Assembly (NCBI RefSeq): GCF_000820165.1
Contig: NZ_CDDD01000056.1
Location: forward strand, 62,001-126,000
DNA from: Aeromonas taiwanensis
GTDB lineage: Bacteria; Pseudomonadota; Gammaproteobacteria; Enterobacterales; Aeromonadaceae
Direction of reading: 5' to 3'
DNA length: 64,000 nucleotides
Every line of letters starts with the position of its first letter. The stretch's first letter is position 1. Positions 28,425-36,017 of this stretch are shown here, one piece after another. The notes beneath the pieces were generated by a model, which did no database searches, had not been told where the DNA came from, and was given only the letters and a program-made list of their open reading frames with translations. Position numbers and translations under genes: made by a program.

Positions 28425-28453
28425 ACAAGACGCAGCCAGGTGCTGCGTCTTGT
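28425..28453. terminator. Hairpin between dinI-like and DUF2927 genes
   Basis: ACAAGACGCAGC (28425-28436) pairs with GCTGCGTCTTGT (28442-28453) around a 5-nt loop; GTTT follows on the plus strand. It sits between two converging genes. Confidence 0.7.
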
Positions 28454-28484
28454 GTTTAGGGGAAGTGGGGCGTAAAGGCCGGAT

Positions 28485-29297
28485 TCACAGCCCGGCCCAG
28501 CGCCTGAGGCTGTCGACCTGGACCCGCTGATTGGCCTGTGCGATGTCACCGTTGGCGCGCAGCGTCTTGAGGGCGGCGGGCAGGGCCTTGCGTACCTCGT
28601 CGGCCGTCATGCCGCTATGGAGGGCGGGGTGATAGGCAAGCTTGAGCAGCAGGTAATCGAGCCCGCTCGGGAAGCTGTCGACGCTGCGGTCGTTGAAGAT
28701 GGAAGGGAACACCTTGTCCGAGTCGTTGGGCAGCCCCATCACCTGGGTGAGCTCTTCCACCACGCAGTCCAGGAAGCGGCCCTTGGCCCGGCTGTAATCC
28801 ACCGGGATGATGATGGTGGCACGGGCTATCTCGTGGCGATCGTTGGTGGCGAAGTTGGCCAGGCAGATCCCCTCCTTGAGGGCGATGCGCACCGAGGCGT
28901 CCTGGCGCATGGTGCGGCGGGCCCACTCCGCCATCTGCTGGTGGCGGGTCATGATGAGGGTGAGATTGGGGTTGCTGCTGACCATCTCGATGGGATGCCC
29001 GGTGATCCTGGCCAGGTGCCGGCTCTGCACCCTGACCATCTCGGCCTGCAGCGGCTTGTCGCCAAATTCGTTGATGAGCTTCAAGCGGATGGGGGCATGC
29101 CAGCGGGAGAAACGCACCGTCTTTTCGTGGCCATACTCCCGCTTCATGGCGATCTCCATGAAGCTCTGGATCAGGTACTCCTCGCGCTGCCAGCGCTCCG
29201 CCGCGCAAATCGGCAGGGACAAGAGCCAGAGCGCCAGCCCCCGGACGAGCCAGGCCCGGGGGCGAGCAGAGCGGGAACGGCTTTGCCATGGGCGCAT
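28485..29297 (-). CDS. DUF2927-type secreted or membrane-anchored protein
   Basis: A 270-residue protein with a basic N-terminus and one hydrophobic segment (WLVRGLALWLLSLPICAAE, about residues 15-33) that looks like a signal peptide. The body matches my memory of DUF2927 proteins: EEYLIQSFMEIAMKREYG near the start, then ICLANF and the VVEELTQVMGLPNDSD segment. VEELTQ has the look of the HExxx region of secreted metallopeptidases but lacks the His. The ATG at 29297 has AAGGAGG five bases upstream. It is 23 bases downstream of the YgjP-like gene, so the two are probably one operon. Function unknown. Confidence 0.7.
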   Translation of the reverse strand: MRPWQSRSRSARPRAWLVRGLALWLLSLPICAAERWQREEYLIQSFMEIAMKREYGHEKTVRFSRWHAPIRLKLINEFGDKPLQAEMVRVQSRHLARITGHPIEMVSSNPNLTLIMTRHQQMAEWARRTMRQDASVRIALKEGICLANFATNDRHEIARATIIIPVDYSRAKGRFLDCVVEELTQVMGLPNDSDKVFPSIFNDRSVDSFPSGLDYLLLKLAYHPALHSGMTADEVRKALPAALKTLRANGDIAQANQRVQVDSLRRWAGL

Positions 29298-29320
29298 GTT
29301 GCCTCCTTGCAAACGCGGGA

Positions 29321-29824
29321 TCAGCGGCGGGTGCGCTCGAGGTCGCGCCAGGTGAGCCAGAGCCGGAGATCGAACTCCAGTTGATGATAGTCAGGTTCCA
29401 TGTGCAGGCAGAGCTGATAGAAGGCCTTGTTGTGCTCCTTCTCCCGCAAGTGGGCCAGCTCGTGCACCACTATCATCTTGAGGAAGGCGGGGTGGGCCTC
29501 CTTGAACAGGGCGGCGATGCGGATCTCGTTCTTGGCCTTGAGCTTGCTGCCCTGTACCCGGCTGACGTAGGTGTGCAGACCGAGGGCATCCTTGATCACG
29601 TTGATCTTGCCGTCGAAGATCACCTTGGCAAGCGGTGCCGAGCTTTTGAGATAGCGGTTCTTCAGTTCCATGGTGTAGGCCAGGAGCGCCTTGTCGTTCT
29701 GGACGAGGTGGGTCTCCGGGTAGCGTTTGGCCAGCATCTCGCCGAGTTTGCCCGCCGCGATCAACTGCTGCACCTGGGCCTTGAGCGGATCCGGGTAGCC
29801 CCCCAGATAGGTCAGTTCCGCCAT
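29321..29824 (-). CDS. YgjP-like (DUF45/M48-type) metallopeptidase
   Basis: A 167-residue protein with the zinc motif VVHELAHLREKEHNKAFY near residue 122: HELAH is HExxH and the following EKEHNKAFY matches the YgjP/DUF45 third-ligand region. The C-terminal DLRLWL helix is also family-like. The ATG at 29824 has GGGAG upstream; a further ATG at 29857 is possible. No signal peptide is present, so it is cytosolic. It is transcribed just ahead of the DUF2927 gene. Confidence 0.8.
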   Translation of the reverse strand: MAELTYLGGYPDPLKAQVQQLIAAGKLGEMLAKRYPETHLVQNDKALLAYTMELKNRYLKSSAPLAKVIFDGKINVIKDALGLHTYVSRVQGSKLKAKNEIRIAALFKEAHPAFLKMIVVHELAHLREKEHNKAFYQLCLHMEPDYHQLEFDLRLWLTWRDLERTRR

Positions 29825-29898
29825 GATTGCTCCCTCTTCCACGAAAAAGAGCGCCATTGTAGAGAGGATGCGCCTCTTTGAACACCGTCGAAACGTTC

Positions 29899-29928
29899 GG
29901 GGCCGCCATGGTCATCCATGGCGGCCCC
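29899..29928. terminator. Long perfect hairpin between two minus-strand genes
   Basis: GGGGCCGCCATGG (29899-29911) pairs with CCATGGCGGCCCC (29916-29928) around TCAT. It follows the stop of the polytopic membrane protein gene on the minus strand. The T tract is poor, so termination efficiency is uncertain. Confidence 0.6.
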
Positions 29929-29948
29929 GATGAGTATCACTCTCTGGC

Positions 29949-31592
29949 TCAGCGCCGGCGATAGAGGCCAGGGTCTACCTCTTCATAGTGCTCGGTCAGA
30001 TACTGGTAGAAGGCGAGGGTGGAGGGGGAGGCCGGCTGCTTCAGCCCCTCTGCCACCCGCTCCGGCTTGGCGATGATGAACTTGGGAGCTTGACGTTTTA
30101 CATCCGCCAGCACCCGTTCACGCACGTCATAGGGCGGGTTGACGTTGGCAAAGAACAGGTAGGCGGAGGCTGGCTGGCGATCGGTCCACAGATAGTACTG
30201 GGGCTGGATGCCATCGACCCAGATCCTGTCGGTCGGCGCCGTCTCGGCCTTGATCCTGTCTACCCGCACCTGGGCCGGCGGATTGAACGGCCTGCCCTTG
30301 AGATTGCCCTCCCAGGCGTTGTTGACCAGCAGTGCCAGCATGGCCAGCGAGGCGAGCCAGGGGGTGGCGCTGCGCACGTCCCAGGCGCGCCAGAGCGGCA
30401 CCAGGATCAGCACAGGCAGGGCCCACAGCAGGCTGTTGCCGAGTACCTCGCGCACCCGCTCAAGGGACCACTCCTTGGTACTCCAGCCGTAGCCGAGCTG
30501 CTGGGCCAGCAGCCAGCTGGCGGTCAGCACCACCAGGGAGATGCAGAACAGACCCAGCGCATCGGAGCGCTGTTCGCTTCTGTCCAGCAGGCAGGCGAGC
30601 GGCAGCAGGGCCAGTTGCAGATAGAGCACGTCATAGTGATCGAACACATGGCCCGAAACCGAGTTGGCGATCAGGGTGAACAGCACGCCGAACAGGGTGG
30701 CGCACAGGGCGGGCAGGTACCACTCCTGGCGGCGGCCCAGCATCAGCACGATAAAGGGGGGCAGCAGCATGATGAGGCCGGTGCGCAGCAGGCCGACGGC
30801 CCCCACCTCCGGTGAGAAGCCGTTGCCGTAGCTTCCTTCGAAGAAGATGCCGAAGGCATAGTACTTGAACTCTTCCAGCAGCCCGTGGTGCTGGAAGTAG
30901 GCGAACAGGGGGCCGCCGACGAGGGCCAGCCCCAGCAGGCTGGAGAAGAGCAGGGCGAAGGCTGCGCGCCACTGCTCGCGCAGGCACCAGTGACAGAACA
31001 GTACCAGATACCAGGCGCCCCAGAAGGCGCCATTGTTGGTGCGCATCCAGGCCACGATGGCGAAGGTGAGCGCGGCCACCAGGGCCGGCCCCCAACTGAA
31101 ACGCTTGTCCAGCAGCAGGGTGATGAAGGCCCACTGGGCGATGAGGGCGAGATGGAATGTCCAGTCCTCGGTCATGTTGCCGTAGTAGTAGCGGGTGCTG
31201 TAGAGCGCCAGCAACGCCAGCATGCTGCCGAGGCGGGCGCGCAGGGAAAGCCCGAGCTGGGCGAAGGCCTGCCAGCTTGCCAGCAGCCCCAGCCAGCAGA
31301 GCCCCCACTCCAGCAGCCAGATCCCGAAGAAGCCGCCGAGGGAGTAACCGAGGGCATCGAGGGCGAAGATCATGGGCCCCTTGATGTCGATCATGTCCCG
31401 GTAGAGCACGCCCCCCTCGCTCCACATCTTGCCCATCACCGCGAACAGGGAGGCATCGAACCCCGGTGCCATGCCGTGAAACAGCGGGTTGCGCAGGCAG
31501 AACAACAACGCCATCAGGGCGGTGAGCAGGATAACCAGCGGCCTGAGCCCGGGATTGTGGCGCTGCGGGGTAAAACGGATGGCGTGATTCAT
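29949..31592 (-). CDS. Polytopic membrane protein, GT-C (ArnT/PMT)-like
   Basis: A 547-residue protein with about eleven hydrophobic spans followed by a soluble C-terminal domain (last ~110 residues). The first periplasmic loop contains APGFDASLFAVMGKMWSEGGVLYRDMIDIKGP, the pattern of the acidic catalytic loop in GT-C glycosyltransferases that use lipid-linked sugars. The C-terminal stretch (VDGIQPQYYLWTDRQPASAY and later) also resembles that group. The acceptor and donor are unknown and no envelope glycan genes lie nearby. The ATG at 31592 is the first in frame; CAGG lies upstream. It stands alone. Confidence 0.65.
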   Translation of the reverse strand: MNHAIRFTPQRHNPGLRPLVILLTALMALLFCLRNPLFHGMAPGFDASLFAVMGKMWSEGGVLYRDMIDIKGPMIFALDALGYSLGGFFGIWLLEWGLCWLGLLASWQAFAQLGLSLRARLGSMLALLALYSTRYYYGNMTEDWTFHLALIAQWAFITLLLDKRFSWGPALVAALTFAIVAWMRTNNGAFWGAWYLVLFCHWCLREQWRAAFALLFSSLLGLALVGGPLFAYFQHHGLLEEFKYYAFGIFFEGSYGNGFSPEVGAVGLLRTGLIMLLPPFIVLMLGRRQEWYLPALCATLFGVLFTLIANSVSGHVFDHYDVLYLQLALLPLACLLDRSEQRSDALGLFCISLVVLTASWLLAQQLGYGWSTKEWSLERVREVLGNSLLWALPVLILVPLWRAWDVRSATPWLASLAMLALLVNNAWEGNLKGRPFNPPAQVRVDRIKAETAPTDRIWVDGIQPQYYLWTDRQPASAYLFFANVNPPYDVRERVLADVKRQAPKFIIAKPERVAEGLKQPASPSTLAFYQYLTEHYEEVDPGLYRRR

Positions 31593-31806
31593 GGGTGACC
31601 TGTTCCTGCGGGAAAGACTGAAAAAGCGGGCTTATCTTGCCGACCCTGGCCCCATGATGCAATGGGGCAAGGGAAGGGGCTTGAAATAATTCGTAAAAGT
31701 AACGTTTTCAGACGCCTGGCACGCTGAAACAGCGGGGCCGGTTGCCGAGTCCCGGCCTGATGCCTTGTGCCACTGTGCTCTCTGTGCAGGCCGGCGGATC
31801 TGGCAG

Positions 31807-31881
31807 ACGGGCCGCGCCTTTGGGAAGGTGCGGCCCGTGTTCTGACAAGAGAATACCCGGTGCCGGTGCGGCCCCGGCACC
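31807..31881. repeat. Two hairpins downstream of the 5'-nucleotidase-like gene
   Basis: ACGGGCCGC (31807-31815) pairs with GCGGCCCGT (31830-31838), and GGTGCCGG (31859-31866) pairs with CCGGCACC (31874-31881). The second follows the gene's stop codon on the minus strand by 4 bases and may terminate it. The rest of the 31593-31885 spacer shows nothing else I can name. Confidence 0.5.
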
Positions 31882-31885
31882 CCCC

Positions 31886-33544
31886 TCAGTGGGCGGGCTG
31901 CCCCTGGTACTCCACCAGCGGCGGCAGGGGGGCGAGCTCGGGCAGGTGGCGGGCCCAGCGGATGAAGGCATCCGCCAGGGTGATGCCGAGCTCCTGGTTG
32001 TGCTGGGTCAGGGTGCGGGCCAGGGCCGTGTAGCCCTCCTTGCCGGAGGCGGTATAGGCGCTGGAGACGCCACGATAGATGGCCTCTGGCTCGACCGCTT
32101 GCCAGTGATCCGGGCTGGCCTCCCACTCCAGGCGGGTGATCCGGCTGCCTTTGGGCCGGTCGGCGCGATAGCAGAAGCGCACCCCGGCGGTGTAGGGGAA
32201 GCTGCCGCTGCCATTGCCGACCACACCGTTGTTGGTGGCGTTGTCGATGGCGCCCTCCAGCGCCTCGGCGAGCTCGTGACCGTGCACCCGGTAGAGGGTG
32301 AGGGGGATGGCAAAGGGCAGCAGGCGCCCGGCGATGTCCGCTTCGCTCAGCGGCCCGGGTTCGAGGGAGCAGCGCACGCCGCCGGCGTTGTGCAGGGCGA
32401 AGTCCACCTGACCGACCTGTTCGCGGGCGGCGGCCAGCATGGCGCCGGCCACCAGGGGGGCGACCTGGCTGCCGGCGGGCAGGCTGGCATCGGGCAGTCG
32501 CTGGTGGTGCAGGGGCCCGCCAAGGTGGGTCACCACGCGCCGGGTCATGGTCTCGAGTTCGGGTCGATAACGCCTGGCCAGGTGCTGCTCCAGTTCGGGG
32601 GCCGGCTCGCAGAAGTGCAGGCCTGCAGGCGGCTGGGAGGCAAAGGGCCAGGGCTGCCAGGGCAGCCACTCCAGCTGGCCACGGCTGCGGGTGACCCGGC
32701 CGAGGGGGTCAAACTCCAGCTCGCACACCCCGAGACAGAGGGCACTGTGGGCGGCGTGCAGGATGGCAACGCCGTTCACCATCAGGGGATACTCCCCCTC
32801 GCTCTCGAGCCCGAGGGGTGCCAGATCCCCCAGCAGGCTGTGGGTATGGCCGCCGACGATGAGGCTGATCTCGGGGAAGCGTGCGGCCAGCCGCCTGTCC
32901 TGCTCAAGCCCCAGGTGGCTCAGCAGGATGATGTGGTGGATCCCCGCAGCCTTGATCTCGGCGAGGGCGGCACTGAGGGTCTCCTCGATGCCGTGGAAAC
33001 GGGTGTGGGGATCGGGGCTCGCGATGGCGGCCATCTGCGGCAGCGTGATGCCGAGCAGGGCGAAGGGGACGCCGTCGATGACGCGCCTGTGCCAGGGGCG
33101 GCTCGCGTCAAACAGCTGCGGCAGGCCCTGCAGCCGCAGCGGGGTATCGGCGGGCTCCTGGCGGTTGTCGATGTTGGCGGCCAGCACGGGAAAATCGAGC
33201 TGACGCAGGAACTCCACCAGGGGACCGTTGCCCAGATCGAACTCGTGGTTGCCGATCACCATGGCATCGGGCTTGAGCAGACCGAGCAGATCGGCGTTGG
33301 CCCGCCCCTTGAAGCGGTTGAAGTAGAGAGACCCCTGGAAGGTGTCGCCGCCGTGCAGGAACAGGCAGGTCTGGCCCGCCGCGCCGGCCTGCCGGCGCAG
33401 GGCGGTGAGCCGGCTCAGGATGCGCCCATAGCCGCCGCACTGGGTACGCCACTCGGATTCGCCGACGGGGGAGAAGCGCATGGGGGCGCCATCGAAATGG
33501 GAGTGGCAATCGCTGAAGTGGGCAAGTTGAACCGTGATACTCAT
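31886..33544 (-). CDS. 5'-nucleotidase/UshA-like metallophosphatase without signal peptide
   Basis: A 552-residue two-domain enzyme. The N-terminal calcineurin-like domain has all metal motifs: HFSDCHSH near residue 9, HGGDTFQGS near 65, IGNHEFD near 97, LSHLG near 205 and VGGHTHS near 230. The C-terminal 5'-nucleotidase domain has HNAGGVRCSLEPG near 393 and GSGSFPYTAGVRF near 455. UshA and CpdB relatives are periplasmic, but this one begins MSITVQLAHFSDCH directly at the first strand, with no signal peptide. AGGAGG six bases upstream confirms the start at 33544. It therefore probably acts in the cytoplasm on an unknown phosphoester. Confidence 0.85.
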   Translation of the reverse strand: MSITVQLAHFSDCHSHFDGAPMRFSPVGESEWRTQCGGYGRILSRLTALRRQAGAAGQTCLFLHGGDTFQGSLYFNRFKGRANADLLGLLKPDAMVIGNHEFDLGNGPLVEFLRQLDFPVLAANIDNRQEPADTPLRLQGLPQLFDASRPWHRRVIDGVPFALLGITLPQMAAIASPDPHTRFHGIEETLSAALAEIKAAGIHHIILLSHLGLEQDRRLAARFPEISLIVGGHTHSLLGDLAPLGLESEGEYPLMVNGVAILHAAHSALCLGVCELEFDPLGRVTRSRGQLEWLPWQPWPFASQPPAGLHFCEPAPELEQHLARRYRPELETMTRRVVTHLGGPLHHQRLPDASLPAGSQVAPLVAGAMLAAAREQVGQVDFALHNAGGVRCSLEPGPLSEADIAGRLLPFAIPLTLYRVHGHELAEALEGAIDNATNNGVVGNGSGSFPYTAGVRFCYRADRPKGSRITRLEWEASPDHWQAVEPEAIYRGVSSAYTASGKEGYTALARTLTQHNQELGITLADAFIRWARHLPELAPLPPLVEYQGQPAH

Positions 33545-33642
33545 TTCGGTCCTCCTTAGAGAAAAAGAGCACCGAGTCTACTGCATGGGGAGGGGGGGAT
33601 GCCAGCCCGGTGAAGAGCGGGCTGGCTGGGGAGAAAGGATGG

Positions 33643-33666
33643 ACGGGCACCCGGTCGGGTGCCCGT
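33643..33666 (-). terminator. Hairpin after dcuC
   Basis: ACGGGCACCC (33643-33652) pairs with GGGTGCCCGT (33657-33666), directly next to the dcuC stop. A second stem, GCCAGCCCG (33601-33609) with CGGGCTGGC (33618-33626), lies just beyond. Confidence 0.6.
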
Positions 33667-33670
33667 TGCC

Positions 33671-35023
33671 TCAGGCGGGCACCATGATCTGGGTGGCGAG
33701 GATCACCACCAGCAGGCCCACGGCGACCGGCAGGGAGGTGCGCTTGACCACCTCGAACGGGGAGAGGTTGCCCATGCCCGCACAGGCGACCACCACCCCG
33801 GAGACCGGCGAGATGGTCCGGCCGAGGTTCGAGGCTTGCAGCATGGGGATCACCAGGTAGGCGGGGTTGACGCCAAGGCTGGTGGCCAGGTGGGGGATGA
33901 GCTCCACAAAGGCGTAGAAAGGAGCATTGCCGGAGCCCGTGGTGAAGGCGGCCAGGGTGGTGATGACCACCAGCATCAGCATGATGACGATGCCGCCGGT
34001 GCCAAAGCTCTGGGCCAGATCCAGGAGGTTGGCGATGAAGCCGAGCCCCATCAGACCCTGGGCGAACACCCCGGCCCCCACCAGCAGCATCACCACGCCG
34101 GCGAAGGCGTCGGCCATGCTGCGCCAGCACACCTGCAGTCCGTCCAGCAGCTCGCGGCCGTTGCGTTTGCGTACCAGCTCCAGCAGGGCTGCCAGCACCA
34201 GGCAGATGACGATGATGGTGACGATGTCGAGTTTGGGGCCCAGCTTGCCGTCAAACAGCAGCACGCCGATGATGGGGGTGAAGGGCAGGATGGCGTAGAA
34301 GCCGGGGGCATCGGTGACGAGATCGCTCGGGGCGACGGCGGCGTTGTGTTCACCTGATTTCCGATCCAGGTAGCGCTGCCAGAAGAAGTGGGTCACCGCC
34401 ATGGCGGCGATGGCAGTCAGCGAGATGGGCAGGGTCAGCTTGAAGGCAAACTCGATGAGTTCCATGTTGGCGGCCTGGGCGGCCATTACCACGTCCCCCG
34501 AGGTGGGGGAGAGGATGATGGCGGCCGGGGAGGCGCACACCGCGGCCGCGGCGCCACGGGAGATCCCCATGTTGACCATCAGCGGGAACAGGGTCGCCAT
34601 CAGCAGTACCCCGAGGCCGGTGGCGGAGCTGACCGCGAGCGACATGGCGCAGGCCACCAGGTAGGCGGCCACCAGCAGGATGTAGGGGGACTTGATGATG
34701 CCAAGGGGTTTGCTGGCGAGCTTCACCAGTATGGTGTTGGCTCCGATGTGGCTCATGTAGCCGGCGAAGCCGCACAGCACCATGATCAGCATGCCGAGGC
34801 CGCCGCCCCGATCCACCAGCAGGAAGCGCACGTATTCGAACACGTCGGTGGCAACGTGGCCGGTGGAGGTGACGCTGGCGGGCAGCACGGCCTTGCCCAT
34901 CAGGGCGGTGATCGCCAGCAGCAGCAGACCGCCGCTGAGCAATACCCCGGTGGCCGAATAGCCCTTGAAGATGTAGCGACCCACGGCCAGGGTGACCAGG
35001 GTGCCAATAAGGAGTTCCATCAT
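33671..35023 (-). CDS. dcuC: C4-dicarboxylate transporter DcuC
   Basis: A 450-residue inner-membrane carrier aligning closely with E. coli DcuC. Key blocks are YIFKGYSATGVLLSGG near residue 15, CGFAGYMSHIGANTILVKLASKPL near 85, AMSLAVSSATGLGVLLMATLFPLMVN near 130 and ASPAAIILSPTSGDVV near 165. TTGSGNAPFYAFVELIP and NLGRTISPVSGVVVA lie in the C-terminal half. DcuC handles succinate efflux and fumarate-succinate exchange in anaerobic growth. The start is one of two adjacent ATGs (35021-35023 or 35018-35020), with AGGA eight bases ahead of the first. It fits with the sdh/suc and gltA genes but is not linked to them. Confidence 0.92.
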   Translation of the reverse strand: MMELLIGTLVTLAVGRYIFKGYSATGVLLSGGLLLLAITALMGKAVLPASVTSTGHVATDVFEYVRFLLVDRGGGLGMLIMVLCGFAGYMSHIGANTILVKLASKPLGIIKSPYILLVAAYLVACAMSLAVSSATGLGVLLMATLFPLMVNMGISRGAAAAVCASPAAIILSPTSGDVVMAAQAANMELIEFAFKLTLPISLTAIAAMAVTHFFWQRYLDRKSGEHNAAVAPSDLVTDAPGFYAILPFTPIIGVLLFDGKLGPKLDIVTIIVICLVLAALLELVRKRNGRELLDGLQVCWRSMADAFAGVVMLLVGAGVFAQGLMGLGFIANLLDLAQSFGTGGIVIMLMLVVITTLAAFTTGSGNAPFYAFVELIPHLATSLGVNPAYLVIPMLQASNLGRTISPVSGVVVACAGMGNLSPFEVVKRTSLPVAVGLLVVILATQIMVPA

Positions 35024-35342
35024 AAACAGGTTCCTGAGTGTGTAGTGACGCTGGGCCTGCACGGGATAACCGGGGATTGCACTGGTTAGGTCGACATGCA
35101 CCAACAAAAACGCCGAGATTATTACCTCATAAGGAGTATTTCACCACGAGTTCGATGGCTGCCTGTGATCTCGCCTGCAAATCCCGATGCGGCCCGGGTG
35201 ATATTACGCACGTTTGCCGCGCCCGGTGACCGACAGCAGGTGACAGCGCCCGGGATCGCGGTTACTCTCCATTCTGACTATTAATTCATTGATTATTAAT
35301 TGAAATTAAGCTGGGACTCACAAGGGGCAAGGCCACAAGCAG
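35024..35342. promoter_or_regulatory. dcuC / DUF922 divergent spacer
   Basis: A 319-base spacer between two divergent genes. A weak CRP-like site, TGTGA-TCTCGC-CTGCA (35165-35180), has one perfect half. The AT-rich stretch 35280-35310 (repeated ATTGATTATTAATTG-like sequence) resembles a promoter or FNR-type region but lacks a proper TTGAT-N4-ATCAA site. No ORF with support is present. Confidence 0.4.
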
Positions 35343-35948
35343 ATGGGACTCTTTAGCAAGACAGGGGTGGTGGCGGCCCTCATGTATGCCGCCTCAATCG
35401 GGGCAGCGCCATCTCACTATAGCGGTATTCGGGTGGTGCCCGACATCAAGGTCGACTTTCAGTTTTATCGGGTCTCCGGCGCCGATGTGGCCGCCGTGAT
35501 GCGCCAGATCACCGCCCTGTCCCCCGCCCAGGCGGACGGACACATCGGCAGGGCCAGCTACCAGCTCTCCTGGCAACTGCAGACCAGGCCGACACCGGCG
35601 CGTTGCGAGCTGGATCAGGCCGACGTGACGGTCCGCATCAAGGTCCGGGTGCCGAACTGGATGGACAAGGCCAGAGCGCCCGAGAAGGAGCGGCAGAAGT
35701 GGGACAAGCTGGTGGCGGCCATGTTCGACTACGAGAGCCGTCACAAGGATATCCTGCTGGAGAGCGTCAGCCAGCTCGGTATCCGGCTCGCCCAGATGCC
35801 GGTGACCACGAGCTGCGAGGCCTTGCAGCATCAGGGCTGGCAGGAGGGGCAGGCAGCCCTGGAGGCGACCCGGGAGCGCTTTGCCACCCTGGCAAAACAG
35901 ACCGAGCAGGGGCGCAAGCTGGGAGTCATCTGGCCAATGCGCAGCTGA
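35343..35948 (+). CDS. DUF922-type secreted protein (putative Zn-protease family)
   Basis: A 201-residue exported protein with a signal-like N-terminus (hydrophobic TGVVAALMYAASIGA, residues about 7-21, cleavage near AAP). The mature part VDFQFYRVSGADVAAVMRQI and later YQLSWQLQTRPTPARCELDQADVTV match the DUF922 family, called predicted secreted Zn-dependent proteases. The usual HExxH motif of that family is not present; the corresponding segment reads FDYESRHKDILLESV. This suggests a different metal ligand set or loss of activity. Two cysteines could form a disulfide. A bidirectional terminator follows. Confidence 0.7.
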   Translation: MGLFSKTGVVAALMYAASIGAAPSHYSGIRVVPDIKVDFQFYRVSGADVAAVMRQITALSPAQADGHIGRASYQLSWQLQTRPTPARCELDQADVTVRIKVRVPNWMDKARAPEKERQKWDKLVAAMFDYESRHKDILLESVSQLGIRLAQMPVTTSCEALQHQGWQEGQAALEATRERFATLAKQTEQGRKLGVIWPMRS

Positions 35949-35966
35949 TCCCCCCTGGCTGACAAC

Positions 35967-36000
35967 AAAAACGGGCTGCCCCTGTGGGCAGCCCGTTTTT
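35967..36000. terminator. Bidirectional terminator between the DUF922 gene and mnmC
   Basis: ACGGGCTGCCC (35971-35981) pairs with GGGCAGCCCGT (35986-35996), flanked by A5 on the left and T4 or more on the right. Confidence 0.9.
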
Positions 36001-36017
36001 GTTTGGGTCTGGAGAAC

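Noticed and set aside
31742-33559. 605-residue plus-strand frame over the 5'-nucleotidase-like gene
   Set aside because: Antisense shadow with no family match.
35280-35310. FNR box between dcuC and the DUF922 gene
   Set aside because: TTGAT is present but the second half is AATTG instead of ATCAA.
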